A DNA stretch of 64,000 nucleotides from Hellea sp. (GTDB lineage: Bacteria; Pseudomonadota; Alphaproteobacteria; Caulobacterales; Maricaulaceae). Location: positions 1 to 64,000 of the forward strand of contig JAOIVW010000001.1 of the NCBI GenBank assembly GCA_028224375.1, given 5' to 3'. The translations under genes and the position numbers were made by a program. Shown here piece by piece: positions 17,266 to 25,452 of the stretch; within the stretch, counting starts at the first letter, position 1, and each line of letters opens with the position of its first letter. Under the pieces are notes generated by a model. The model ran no database searches. It saw nothing but the letters and a program-made list of their open reading frames with translations, and had not been told where the DNA came from.

Positions 17266-18639
17266 ATGCCGGATACGCTTGAGACACGAGATGAGGGCTT
17301 TTTTTACCCGCCCCACGCGCAGCCTTTAAAGGGCGATGAGGGCTTTATCTATTCGACTTGGAAGTTTCTGCGCAATCCCATCGAAGGCTTTGGGCCCATG
17401 GCCTATAACCAGCCCATCGTCAGCGTGCCGAGTTTTGGTAAGAAGCTTCACGTCATCACAGATCCTGAAGGAATGATGCAGGTCCTGGCGTTGGAAGCTA
17501 AGAAGTTTACCAAGACGGCTATTGATGCGCGTATTCTCGGCCCTGCGACCAAAGAAGGCTTGCTTTCAGTACATGGAGAGCAGTGGAAACGCCAAAGACG
17601 TGCCGTCGCCCCTATGTTTGCCAAACGCCATATGGTGAATTTGGCGCCGCTGATTACTGAGGAGCTCAATAGCTTCAAAGCCAAGCTGGATGCTGAGCCT
17701 GAACTGGATTTAAATGCGGGCATGGCGGAGCTGACTTTTGACGTTCTGGCTAAAGCGCTGCTCGGTGATCCGAAGGGGCTCGATGGAGAGCGCCTTAAAT
17801 TTGCGACCCGTAATGCTGTGACCTCTGCAGGGACATTGCGGCCTGATGACCTGCTCCCATTTCCGCGCTGGGTGCCGCGCCCCATCTCGCCCAAAGGCTC
17901 GCGCGCACTAAAAAAGCTCAAAGCGGCAGCGGATGATTTGCTGGACAGCCGCGATGCGGAGGAGCCGGGTGATGATTTGGTGGGACTGCTTATCTCAGCG
18001 CAAGATCCGAAAACGGGGCAGCCGCTTTCTCGCCGTGAACGCCGCGATAATTTGATTGGGTTCTTCATCGCGGGTCATGAGACTACGGCACTCACGCTGA
18101 CATGGGCGCTTTATCTCGCGGGGATGCATCAGTCAACCGCAGAGCGTATTCGGGCTGAGGTGACAGAAGTCTGCGGGCAGGGCGATATTACTTATGACGA
18201 CATTGAGAAACTGACCTTCACCCGCGCCGTATTGGACGAAACCATGCGGCTATATCCGCCCGCGCCTATGCTCAATCGTGAATGCCATGAAGAGACAGAA
18301 GTACATGGCCGTAAGATAGAGGTAGGTGATACATTCCTACTCGCCAATTACATCATGCACCGCACGGAACGGCTCTGGGAAAACCCGAACGCTTTTGACC
18401 CTGACCGCTTCATCCGTCAGCCTGAATTAAAAGCCAAAGGCGCGCCCTATATGCCTTTCGGTGCTGGGCCTAGAATATGCGTAGGTATGGCCTTCGCAGT
18501 TATGGAAGCGGTGATGGCGCTTGGCACATTAGTGCGCGATTACGATATACAAATAGCCGATGATTGTTACCCGAGGCCGCTCATGACTGTAACGCTAAGG
18601 CCAGAGGGCGGGGTGCCTGCGCGGATGGTTAGGGTCTAG
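17266..18639 (+). CDS. Cytochrome P450
   Basis: A 457-residue soluble P450. The I-helix motif AGHETTAL covers about residues 269-276, the ExxR motif ETMR 325-328, and the heme ligand is C405 in FGAGPRICVG. The PFGAGPRxC spacing and length resemble bacterial relatives of eukaryotic-type (class E) fatty-acid or terpene hydroxylases. No ferredoxin or reductase is encoded next to it. Its last 4 bases overlap the convergent relE-like gene. Substrate unknown. Confidence 0.93.
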   Translation: MPDTLETRDEGFFYPPHAQPLKGDEGFIYSTWKFLRNPIEGFGPMAYNQPIVSVPSFGKKLHVITDPEGMMQVLALEAKKFTKTAIDARILGPATKEGLLSVHGEQWKRQRRAVAPMFAKRHMVNLAPLITEELNSFKAKLDAEPELDLNAGMAELTFDVLAKALLGDPKGLDGERLKFATRNAVTSAGTLRPDDLLPFPRWVPRPISPKGSRALKKLKAAADDLLDSRDAEEPGDDLVGLLISAQDPKTGQPLSRRERRDNLIGFFIAGHETTALTLTWALYLAGMHQSTAERIRAEVTEVCGQGDITYDDIEKLTFTRAVLDETMRLYPPAPMLNRECHEETEVHGRKIEVGDTFLLANYIMHRTERLWENPNAFDPDRFIRQPELKAKGAPYMPFGAGPRICVGMAFAVMEAVMALGTLVRDYDIQIADDCYPRPLMTVTLRPEGGVPARMVRV

Positions 18640-18905
18640 CGGTATATGTTTTTCCGGTGGCTAATTTCGATGACTGTTATCGTCAACACATTGTCTTTGA
18701 TCCGCGCGAATATTCTGTAATTGCCGACGCGGTAACGCCAAAGCCCTTTATATCTCTTCCCGACTAGAGTTTTGCCTAATTGCCGTGGATCATCCAAATT
18801 TTGCACACGGTCTTCTAAGAAGTCCAAAATGCGGGCTTGGTCGGGTTTGGAAATTTTCTTTAGGTCTTTACGAGCGCTCGCAGAAAAAACGACAGTATAA
18901 GACAC
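18636..18905 (-). CDS. RelE/ParE family toxin
   Basis: An 89-residue RelE-superfamily protein starting SYTVVFSASARKDLKKISK. The GKRYKGLWRYRVGNYRIFARI core is the typical RelE pattern with the catalytic basic and aromatic residues. The start codon is GTG. It lies 3 bases after the antitoxin gene. RelE-type members cleave mRNA on the ribosome; ParE-type members target gyrase. This sequence looks closer to RelE. Confidence 0.88.
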   Translation of the reverse strand: MSYTVVFSASARKDLKKISKPDQARILDFLEDRVQNLDDPRQLGKTLVGKRYKGLWRYRVGNYRIFARIKDNVLTITVIEISHRKNIYR

Positions 18906-18908
18906 GTG

Positions 18909-19133
18909 TCAGTGTTCCAAACCCAGTTCTTCTTTTATGTCTTTCAGTGTGAAAACAGCTTCTTCACCGGATTCGATGCGGCCTATGACCTTCTCCATTC
19001 GGGCAATGTCTTCCATATCTTGAATTTTTTCTTCGATAGCCTGACGGGCGTAATAGCTTTTACTACGCCCGGACTCCTTGGCAAGCTTGTCCAATCTGGC
19101 TTCAAGGTCTTTATCTAATCTAACGCTAAGCAT
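18909..19133 (-). CDS. RHH antitoxin of the RelE-type pair
   Basis: A 74-residue antitoxin starting MLSVRLDKDLEARLDKLAKESGRSKSYY, a ribbon-helix-helix domain. The C-terminal half is acidic (EEAVFTLKDIKEELGLEH) and should wrap the toxin. I chose the ATG at 19133 because AAGGAG lies 7 bases upstream; an earlier in-frame ATG would fall inside the operator palindrome. It is followed at once by the toxin gene. Confidence 0.85.
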   Translation of the reverse strand: MLSVRLDKDLEARLDKLAKESGRSKSYYARQAIEEKIQDMEDIARMEKVIGRIESGEEAVFTLKDIKEELGLEH

Positions 19134-19145
19134 AGCACTCTCCTT

Positions 19146-19161
19146 GTCATACATGTATGAC
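19146..19161. promoter_or_regulatory. Perfect 16-bp palindrome, likely antitoxin operator
   Basis: GTCATACATGTATGAC is fully self-complementary and lies directly upstream of the antitoxin ribosome binding site. It is the expected position for autorepression by an RHH antitoxin-toxin complex. Confidence 0.75.
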
Positions 19162-19204
19162 AATAGGTTTAAATGTCAATGATAAGCTAGGTTTCTGATG
19201 AGTA

Positions 19205-19530
19205 AGTGGAGGGTTTCTGTTGCCAGCTACCCTCCGAAGCCCGCCTAGGGTTATGACACGCTAGGAGTTAAAGTGCGGTTTAGACGCGCTGCTTACGCTG
19301 CGAGTGCAAAACCTTCATTAGAATTGTCATTTGCAATTACTAAAATTAGGCATTTAACGATACCAAATCGGATGAAAGCTAACTTCTTTAGACGTCTGTC
19401 GATCCTATTTCGGCCCCATCAAAAACACACCGAAATCAATGTGTTTATGGTGGAGCCGCCGGGTACCGCCCCCGGGTCCAGTCCGCTTATGACAAGCGCG
19501 TTTATCATCATAGCTGGCAAGCCAGCACGT
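19205..19530 (-). ncRNA. ssrA: tmRNA, circularly permuted two-piece form
   Basis: On the minus strand the acceptor piece comes first and ends at CCA (19448). Its T-arm is CCGGG-GGCGGTA-CCCGG and its acceptor strand CGGCTCC plus ACCA. A roughly 30-base linker with an AAACACA/TGTGTTT hairpin follows. The coding piece begins at 19417 with GGGGCCGAAATAGGATCGAC; GGGGCCG pairs with CGGCTCC over 7 positions with one G-U pair. The tag frame (19334-19293) encodes ANDNSNEGFALAA and a TAA stop, a typical alphaproteobacterial tag ending in ALAA. Outer ends are approximate. The RNA rescues stalled ribosomes and tags products for ClpXP. Confidence 0.93.
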
Positions 19531-19627
19531 TATATGTAGTGTTTTTGTGTGAATTTTACAATAAAAACTGTGCTTTTTCTTGATACCGTCACATTGCGCT
19601 TCTATCCAAAGCCTATAGGAGCCTTTT

Positions 19628-20725
19628 ATCACTAAAAGATTAGACCATATCCTCGATGGCTTAGCCAAACTTGTCGCTTTCGACACGCGTAATGGCACGG
19701 GCGATGAGATGGCTTGTGTGGAATATATGCGAGGGATTTTGGCGGCGCATAAGCCTGATGAGATCGTCGTGGAGACAGTTGCTCGCACGCGCGGGAAAAG
19801 TGATAGCGGCTATGTCATGGCGCGGTGGGGACAGCCTAAAGTTCTGCTGAATGTGCATATTGATACGGTTCCCAGCGGGGAGGGCTGGACGTCTGATCCT
19901 TTGAAGCTGCGCCGCGAAGGCGAGCGAGTTATTGGCCTTGGCACAAGCGACATTAAAGGCGCGGCGGCCTGTATCTTGGCGGCGATGGAAACACACCCGC
20001 CCAAAGATGTCGCGGTGTTGTTCTCGGGCGATGAGGAACATGGCAGCGAAGTCATGCCCGCCGTGATAGAGCGCGGCCATTATGGCGGGGCAAAGATGGC
20101 CATCGTTTGTGAACCGACTTGTTGCGAAGTTGGTCGGCGGCATCGCGGAATGCTCGCATTGAATGCCTTATTCACAGGGCGCGGCGGACATAGTTCGCTC
20201 TCAGACGTGACCGAAAGGCCTTTATTGCAAGCGGCCAGATTAGCAGCGGCATGGGGCGAGTATAATGACGTTCATCTGGCGTTCGGGAAAGAGCCTTATA
20301 AAGGCCTGTGCTTGAATATTGGAGATATTGAAAATGATGGCGCTTACAACGTCATTCCCACACGCTCTAAACTGTGGGCGTCTATGAGGCCGCCGCCCGG
20401 AGATAATGTCGCTGCGCGCCGCGAGGACTTGCTGCGCATTGCAGGTGAGGTTGCGCCCGAAGCTGTGATGGACACCATTGTCGCCTTCGAGCCTTTTGAC
20501 TCTCAAAACCCAGAAGCTTTTTCGCCTGTTTTTGAAAACACGCCCATTGTGGATTTGCCCTATTGGACTGAAGCCGCGATGCTATCAAAAGCGGGTTTGA
20601 ATGTTGTTGTTTACGGCCCAGGTGATGTTGAGCAAGCGCACAAGCCCAATGAATATGTCACCGAAGCCCATCTTCTGACCGCCGCCGCAGCTTATGGCCG
20701 CGCACTTTCAGGAGCGTATCTGTGA
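19628..20725 (+). CDS. ArgE-type M20 deacetylase with apparent ATC start
   Basis: An M20 metallopeptidase of 365 residues if it starts at the ATC at 19628. AGGAG lies 6 bases upstream of that ATC. No ATG, GTG, TTG or CTG occurs in frame between the upstream stop (19616) and the ATG at 19709. Starting at 19709 would delete the conserved N-terminus (LAKLVAFDTRNGTGDE). Metal-site motifs are LLNVHIDTVP, GTSDIKGAAA and FSGDEEHGS. WTEAAMLSKAGLNVVVYGPGDVEQAHKPNEYV matches N-acetylornithine or N-acetylcitrulline deacetylases. It overlaps the N-acetylglutamate synthase gene by 4 bases, which supports an arginine-biosynthesis role. Confidence 0.85.
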   Translation: MTKRLDHILDGLAKLVAFDTRNGTGDEMACVEYMRGILAAHKPDEIVVETVARTRGKSDSGYVMARWGQPKVLLNVHIDTVPSGEGWTSDPLKLRREGERVIGLGTSDIKGAAACILAAMETHPPKDVAVLFSGDEEHGSEVMPAVIERGHYGGAKMAIVCEPTCCEVGRRHRGMLALNALFTGRGGHSSLSDVTERPLLQAARLAAAWGEYNDVHLAFGKEPYKGLCLNIGDIENDGAYNVIPTRSKLWASMRPPPGDNVAARREDLLRIAGEVAPEAVMDTIVAFEPFDSQNPEAFSPVFENTPIVDLPYWTEAAMLSKAGLNVVVYGPGDVEQAHKPNEYVTEAHLLTAAAAYGRALSGAYL

Positions 20726-21849
20726 GTAAGGTCGGCATAAGAGACACAGTCCTGAGAAGCCTCTCGGCGGTTGGCGCGACGAAAGAAGCCAAATTTTATG
20801 CTGAGCTTTTTACGGCGCAAGACGCTGAGCGATTTGCGCTTATTGTTCTGGACCCGCGCTGCCTTAAAAACCCGTTGCTTGAGGCGTTGATTTCAAACTT
20901 GCGTATTTTATCAGATTTGGGCCTGTCGCCTGTATTATTGGTCGGTGCGCTGGATGATGACCGCACATCGGTGAAATTTCAGAGCCAAAGATTGGCTAAA
21001 GATTTAGACTTGGCCTCGGTGCAAACCGCAAAACTAAACACTGCGAGTTATCAGCTCATTCCTGAGGTTCGCCAAAAAGCCCGCAAAGGCATAATCCCCA
21101 TTCTCGAAATGACGGAACTCATGACGTTGGTCAAAGAGCTAAAGCCTAAAAAGGTGATTTTCCTGCAGCCCTCGGGCGGGCTCAGCCGCGGGGATGAGAG
21201 GCTTTCATTTTTAAACATTGACCGCTTAGATGAGACTTTGAATTTTGAAGATCTAACAATTGGACAGGCACGTTTTATCACTTTGGTTCAGGAACTCGCG
21301 CAGGATAAAGATAATGCTGCAGTTTATGTCATTGCCTCGCCGCTTAATCTGCTGGCTGAGCTTTTCACAACAAAAGGGTCGGGGACATTATTGCGCCGCG
21401 CCGCGCAGATTATGACGGTTCCTACGCTGGCACGAACGGATAAGGACAGGCTTGAGTCCAGTATTGAGGAAGCTTTTGGCAAAGAGATTAAACCGGTCTT
21501 TCTGCGCAGTAAAATTCATCAAGCCTTTATTGAAGAGGACTATCGCGGCGGCGCTATTTTCACGCAGCTTGCAGGCCTGCCATATCTGTCAAAATTTTGG
21601 GTTAGCCGCGCCGCGCAAGGCGAGGGTATAGCGCGTGATATTTGGGATACTATGTGCAGCGAAATTCCGGCCTTCTTCTGGCGCTCGCGCATGGAAAACC
21701 CGTTTAATGATTGGTATATGAGCAGCTGTGACGGCATGCAGATCAATGGAGATTGGCGGGTCTTTTGGAAAGGTCTGGACGCGCCCGAAGTGCCTGGCGC
21801 TATCATTGCCGCGTCCTCTGCGCCTGATGACTTTGCGCCAGCGGCATAA
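20722..21849 (+). CDS. N-acetylglutamate synthase, NAGS/K type with degenerate kinase domain
   Basis: A 375-residue protein. The N-terminal two-thirds resemble the amino-acid kinase domain of bifunctional N-acetylglutamate synthase/kinases (Xanthomonas and Maricaulis type). The KxGG phosphate-binding motif is replaced by LDPR after ERFALIV, and the HGAGPQ motif by VGALDD. The C-terminal acetyltransferase domain (about 250-355) is well preserved: HQAFIEEDYRGGAIF, YLSKFWVS, AQGEGIARDIWD, FFWRSRMENPFNDWY. It probably makes N-acetylglutamate but is unlikely to phosphorylate it. It starts at GTG, overlapping the deacetylase stop codon. Confidence 0.83.
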   Translation: MSKVGIRDTVLRSLSAVGATKEAKFYAELFTAQDAERFALIVLDPRCLKNPLLEALISNLRILSDLGLSPVLLVGALDDDRTSVKFQSQRLAKDLDLASVQTAKLNTASYQLIPEVRQKARKGIIPILEMTELMTLVKELKPKKVIFLQPSGGLSRGDERLSFLNIDRLDETLNFEDLTIGQARFITLVQELAQDKDNAAVYVIASPLNLLAELFTTKGSGTLLRRAAQIMTVPTLARTDKDRLESSIEEAFGKEIKPVFLRSKIHQAFIEEDYRGGAIFTQLAGLPYLSKFWVSRAAQGEGIARDIWDTMCSEIPAFFWRSRMENPFNDWYMSSCDGMQINGDWRVFWKGLDAPEVPGAIIAASSAPDDFAPAA

Positions 21850-21999
21850 GTTCAGCCTGTAAATCAGAGGGTTAACACTATTTTGGGTAGATGTGCTTGT
21901 CATACAACTCAGCGATTGACGCCTTATGGCTGTCGACATATGCCAAACTTGTTGTGGGTATGAATCGTATAATTATAAATTCGCGTAAAGACTGATATT

Positions 22000-23127
22000 A
22001 TGACTAACCTTCACATTACCTGTGCTTTTGATGGCGGCAATATTATTGTGCACGACGCCAAAGACCCGTCCAATATTCGCTTGGCTATTCGTCCTGATAA
22101 TAATTCTGATTTTTTTCAGTGGTTTTATTACCGCGTAACCGGCGCAAAAGGGCAGCCGCTGAAAATGGTCTTGGAGAATGCTAAGGATGCGGCATTCGCG
22201 GGCGGGTGGGAAAATTACCGTGCCTGCGCAAGCTATGACCGCGAAACATGGTTCCGTGTCGACACCACGAGCTATGTCGATGGGCAGCTGATTATCGAGC
22301 ATACCCCCGAAGTTGATAGCGTCTATTACGCTTACTTTGCGCCTTACCCGATGGACCGCCATGCAGATGTCGTCGCCGAAGCTGCTCTGCAAGACGGTGT
22401 GTCACTGCGCATTTTAGGCCAAACCGTCCAAGGTCAAGACATGGATTGCCTCTCTGTTGGGACAGGCGATAAAATCATTTGGGTCATTGCTCGCCAGCAC
22501 CCCGGCGAGACCATGGCCGAATGGTGGATGGAAGGCTTTCTCTCTCGTTTGCTCGACACTGAAGATGAAGTCTCAATGGCGCTGCGCGAAAAGGCGACAT
22601 TCCATATCGTGCCCAATATGTGCCCTGATGGAGGACGAAACGGCAATCTGCGCACCAATGAAACTGGCGCAAACCTCAACCGAGAATGGGGCGTGGCGAC
22701 CATACAATCCGCGCCTGAAGTCTATCACACGATTAAGGCGATGGACGAGGCGAGACCTGATCTCTGTCTTGACGTCCACGGCGATGAAAGCCTGCCCTAT
22801 AACTTTATTGCGGGTGCCGAAGGCATTCCAGGCTATACGGATAAGCAGGCTGATAATTTAGCGGCATTTTTATCGGCTTATAAAACGGCATCCCCTGATT
22901 TTCAGACGACGCACGGTTACGCGCTGACTAAACCTGGAAAAGCGAACCTAACAATGTGCACCAATTACACAGCCCACGCCTATGATTGCCTCGCCATGAC
23001 TTTGGAAATGCCATTTAAAGATAATGCCGATGCGCCGGATGAAAAGTTTGGCTGGAGTCCTGATAGAAGCGCTGATTTAGGCGCAGCGGTGCTTGATGCA
23101 ATGTTGGCGGTTGTGGATAAATTATAA
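22000..23127 (+). CDS. M14 family zinc carboxypeptidase (cytosolic carboxypeptidase-like)
   Basis: A 375-residue M14 peptidase without a signal peptide. A beta-rich N-terminal domain (about 1-125) precedes the catalytic domain. Zinc ligands are in ARQHPGETMAEWW (HxxE) and LDVHGDE. NREWG matches the conserved N-R pair, and the catalytic glutamate is probably in LTLEMPF. This layout matches bacterial relatives of CCP/Nna1 deglutamylases. The physiological substrate is unknown. A bidirectional terminator separates it from the next, convergent gene. Confidence 0.88.
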   Translation: MTNLHITCAFDGGNIIVHDAKDPSNIRLAIRPDNNSDFFQWFYYRVTGAKGQPLKMVLENAKDAAFAGGWENYRACASYDRETWFRVDTTSYVDGQLIIEHTPEVDSVYYAYFAPYPMDRHADVVAEAALQDGVSLRILGQTVQGQDMDCLSVGTGDKIIWVIARQHPGETMAEWWMEGFLSRLLDTEDEVSMALREKATFHIVPNMCPDGGRNGNLRTNETGANLNREWGVATIQSAPEVYHTIKAMDEARPDLCLDVHGDESLPYNFIAGAEGIPGYTDKQADNLAAFLSAYKTASPDFQTTHGYALTKPGKANLTMCTNYTAHAYDCLAMTLEMPFKDNADAPDEKFGWSPDRSADLGAAVLDAMLAVVDKL

Positions 23128-23130
23128 AAA

Positions 23131-23160
23131 AGGCCGCCAAAATCGGCGACCTTTAGTTTT
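23131..23160. terminator. Probable bidirectional terminator
   Basis: AGGCCGCC pairs with GGCGACCT around a short AT loop, with an A-run before it and a T-rich tract after it. It lies between two converging genes. Confidence 0.6.
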
Positions 23161-23176
23161 CATATGGTACAGCCCT

Positions 23177-24274
23177 TTAATTACGACGACGGTACTTTTC
23201 TCCGTCAGGACGCTCATACCGGCGTGGTCTCACGCGATCATCGCCTTTTTCTTCGATTTGAATGACGTTCCCATTTTCATCTAAGTGATATTTCTCTGAT
23301 GGAACGCAGAAGAGTTCGCGTTTTGTCGAGACAACTTTATCTGCACCCATCTGATTGTTTATCATTAATTCCTCAGACTTAGGACTTTGTTGTTTGACGT
23401 AGTTATAGCAGACAAGATGACGTTTCTTGTTGCGAATATCATAAGACTTCCGGTTATGCACCTTAGTTGACGGGTTACACAGCATGACAGGGCGACCGAG
23501 AACGGCTTCACTTTTGCCAAATTGGTCTTCTATGGTTAGGGCCTCATCTTTGATATTGTCACCTTTCTTGAGCATGTAACACTGGAAATGATCACCCGGC
23601 ACATCAATCGGATCTGGAAGAGGTGGCGGCGGAGGTGGAACTTGTTTTACTAAGCTGCCGCAACCCATTTTAAATGCAGAGTATTGCCCCGTCATTTGAT
23701 TTGAGGTTGGCCAAATCCATTGGAAACTACTCGCCGGAACGCCGGTCATGACGCTAGAATAATCAATCGTTCCCCATGGGTTCGTGCCGCCTGTTACAGT
23801 TCCCGGAATTTCAAAAGGATTCGGCTGGAAACTGCCCGCGACGATGGTGTCAATTTGCGAAGGTGTTGGACCACCGCCAGTACTTGCCCAGCCACTAGAC
23901 GCAATACCTGTGGCTTGTGCTGTGATGCCCGAACCGCCTGTGTAAATCGTGCCATCCGGACCGCGGAAGATACCCGCAAACCCCTGAGATACGGCTCTAT
24001 CGCCCCATGCAATCACATTTATAGAGCATTGCTTGTTAGTATTGTCTCCTGGAACTTCGAATTTGAAGTCCTCGCGGCGGTTCCACCGACTGGCGTGAGC
24101 CCCTTTGTAGACCGTTGAATTTGTTGTGTTACCAGCTGCGTCTGTTACGCTTAGAACGACAATGAAATCATTATCAACATTGACTGAGCCCGTCACTGGC
24201 GCCGCATTGGCGGCACAGCTTAAGGCGAAGGTGGCGGCAACGCCGCATAATAGTTTTGTAGGAAGTTTAGACAT
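23177..24274 (-). CDS. Exported protein with C-terminal tandem repeat domain
   Basis: A 365-residue secreted protein starting MSKLPTKLLCGVAATFALSC, chosen because GGAG lies 6 bases upstream of this ATG. The signal peptide likely ends at ANA. A beta-rich N-terminal domain (about 25-205) is followed by a proline linker (PPPPPPLPDP). Two copies of a roughly 50-residue unit follow: HFQCYMLKKGD...VMLCNPSTK and HLVCYNYVKQQ...LFCVPSEK, each with two cysteines. I recall such paired units as a DUF (DUF7450), not verified. The C-terminal tail is basic (RPRRYERPDGEKYRRRN). Function unknown. Confidence 0.75.
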   Translation of the reverse strand: MSKLPTKLLCGVAATFALSCAANAAPVTGSVNVDNDFIVVLSVTDAAGNTTNSTVYKGAHASRWNRREDFKFEVPGDNTNKQCSINVIAWGDRAVSQGFAGIFRGPDGTIYTGGSGITAQATGIASSGWASTGGGPTPSQIDTIVAGSFQPNPFEIPGTVTGGTNPWGTIDYSSVMTGVPASSFQWIWPTSNQMTGQYSAFKMGCGSLVKQVPPPPPPLPDPIDVPGDHFQCYMLKKGDNIKDEALTIEDQFGKSEAVLGRPVMLCNPSTKVHNRKSYDIRNKKRHLVCYNYVKQQSPKSEELMINNQMGADKVVSTKRELFCVPSEKYHLDENGNVIQIEEKGDDRVRPRRYERPDGEKYRRRN

Positions 24275-24470
24275 TTTGGTCTCCATTTGCCCCGTCGCGA
24301 TATGCGATGGATATGTTGGCTGTATGGAGACCTTGCGCATTTGAATCTGTGACGCAGATCACGGCTAAAAAAGTAATGTAGTTTTCAGGGCTTTACCTTT
24401 CGATTTTCAAATTGTGGATTATGCGCGAGCGGGCATTGCAGCGAATCGGTCTTTGCGCTTATGTCAGTCT

Positions 24471-25265
24471 ATGCAGCAATATCTCGACCTTCTTTCTCAT
24501 GTTATGGAAAACGGCACAGACCGTATGGATAGAACAGGAACCGGTACGCGCGGCGTGTTCGGCTATCAGATGCGGTTTGATTTGTCCGAAGGCTTTCCAA
24601 TGGTCACGACGAAAAAGCTACATAAGAAATCCATTGTTCATGAGCTGATTTGGTTCCTAGCAGGCGATACCAATATCAAATACCTCCAAGAAAACGGCGT
24701 GCGGATTTGGGATGAATGGGCGGATGAAAATGGCGACCTTGGCCCTGTTTACGGCAAACAATGGCGGCGCTGGGAAGGGCCAGATGGCGCTGTGATTGAT
24801 CAAGTTGATAAAGTCATCGACGCGATTAAAATCAATCCCCATTCTCGCCGCCATATTGTCAGTGCCTGGAACCCCGCTGATGTCGATGATATGGCTTTGC
24901 CGCCTTGCCACTGCCTGTTTCAGTTTTTTGTCGCGGATGGAAAGCTGTCCTGTCAGCTCTATCAACGTAGCGCCGATATCTTCCTCGGTGTGCCGTTTAA
25001 TATCGCGAGCTATGCGCTGCTCACCCATATGATGGCGCAGGTCTGCGGGCTAAAGGTCGGAGATTTCGTCCACACATTCGGTGACGCCCATATTTATTCT
25101 AATCACTTTGAGCAGGTGAAGGAGCAGCTCTCACGCGCGCCAAAGCCGCTGCCGCGATTGAAGCTGAATAAGGATGTGAAGAGTATTTATGATTTCACTT
25201 ATTCTGACGTGAAGATATTTGGGTATGAGGCGCATCCGCATATTGCTGGGAAAGTGGCTGTTTAA
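24471..25265 (+). CDS. thyA: Thymidylate synthase
   Basis: A 264-residue ThyA, the same length as the E. coli enzyme. The catalytic cysteine falls at C146 in [21 protein letters not shown] (phosphate binding), RRWEGPDG and [12 protein letters not shown] are conserved. It converts dUMP to dTMP using methylene-tetrahydrofolate. The ATG at 24471 fits the family length; an upstream in-frame ATG at 24414 would add 19 unrelated residues. folA lies 4 kb downstream, as in many alphaproteobacteria. Confidence 0.96.
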   Translation: MQQYLDLLSHVMENGTDRMDRTGTGTRGVFGYQMRFDLSEGFPMVTTKKLHKKSIVHELIWFLAGDTNIKYLQENGVRIWDEWADENGDLGPVYGKQWRRWEGPDGAVIDQVDKVIDAIKINPHSRRHIVSAWNPADVDDMALPPCHCLFQFFVADGKLSCQLYQRSADIFLGVPFNIASYALLTHMMAQVCGLKVGDFVHTFGDAHIYSNHFEQVKEQLSRAPKPLPRLKLNKDVKSIYDFTYSDVKIFGYEAHPHIAGKVAV

Positions 25266-25341
25266 CATCGACGTGACCGCTGAGCGGTCTGCCTCGCGAA
25301 GCGAGGTTCGCGGCGATGCTTTTTAAGTTAAATCCTTTCAT

Positions 25342-25379
25342 CATTCCACGAACGCTTCGCGTTGAGACGGAATGACGAT
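25342..25379. repeat. Intergenic palindromic repeat, second copy
   Basis: CATTCC, AACGC, GCGTT and GGAATG form an imperfect hairpin. The right side, GAGACGGAATGACGAT, is identical to 2535-2550. A separate hairpin CCTCGCGAAGCGAGG lies shortly after thyA and may help terminate it. Confidence 0.65.
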
Positions 25380-25452
25380 GGTTGTTACTTCAAGCTTTCT
25401 TAACAAACATCATCTTCAATTTCAGTGCAACTACCCCATCTCTTCAAACAAT

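Noticed and set aside
17448-18068. Minus-strand 206-residue frame inside the P450 gene
   Set aside because: Ser/Arg-rich shadow without motif; the P450 is clearly real.
19709-19711. ATG as start of the ArgE-type deacetylase
   Set aside because: It would remove about 27 conserved residues and has no ribosome site.
19405-19788. Open frames across ssrA and the start of the deacetylase
   Set aside because: The sequence folds as the tmRNA acceptor piece, and the other part is antisense to the M20 gene.
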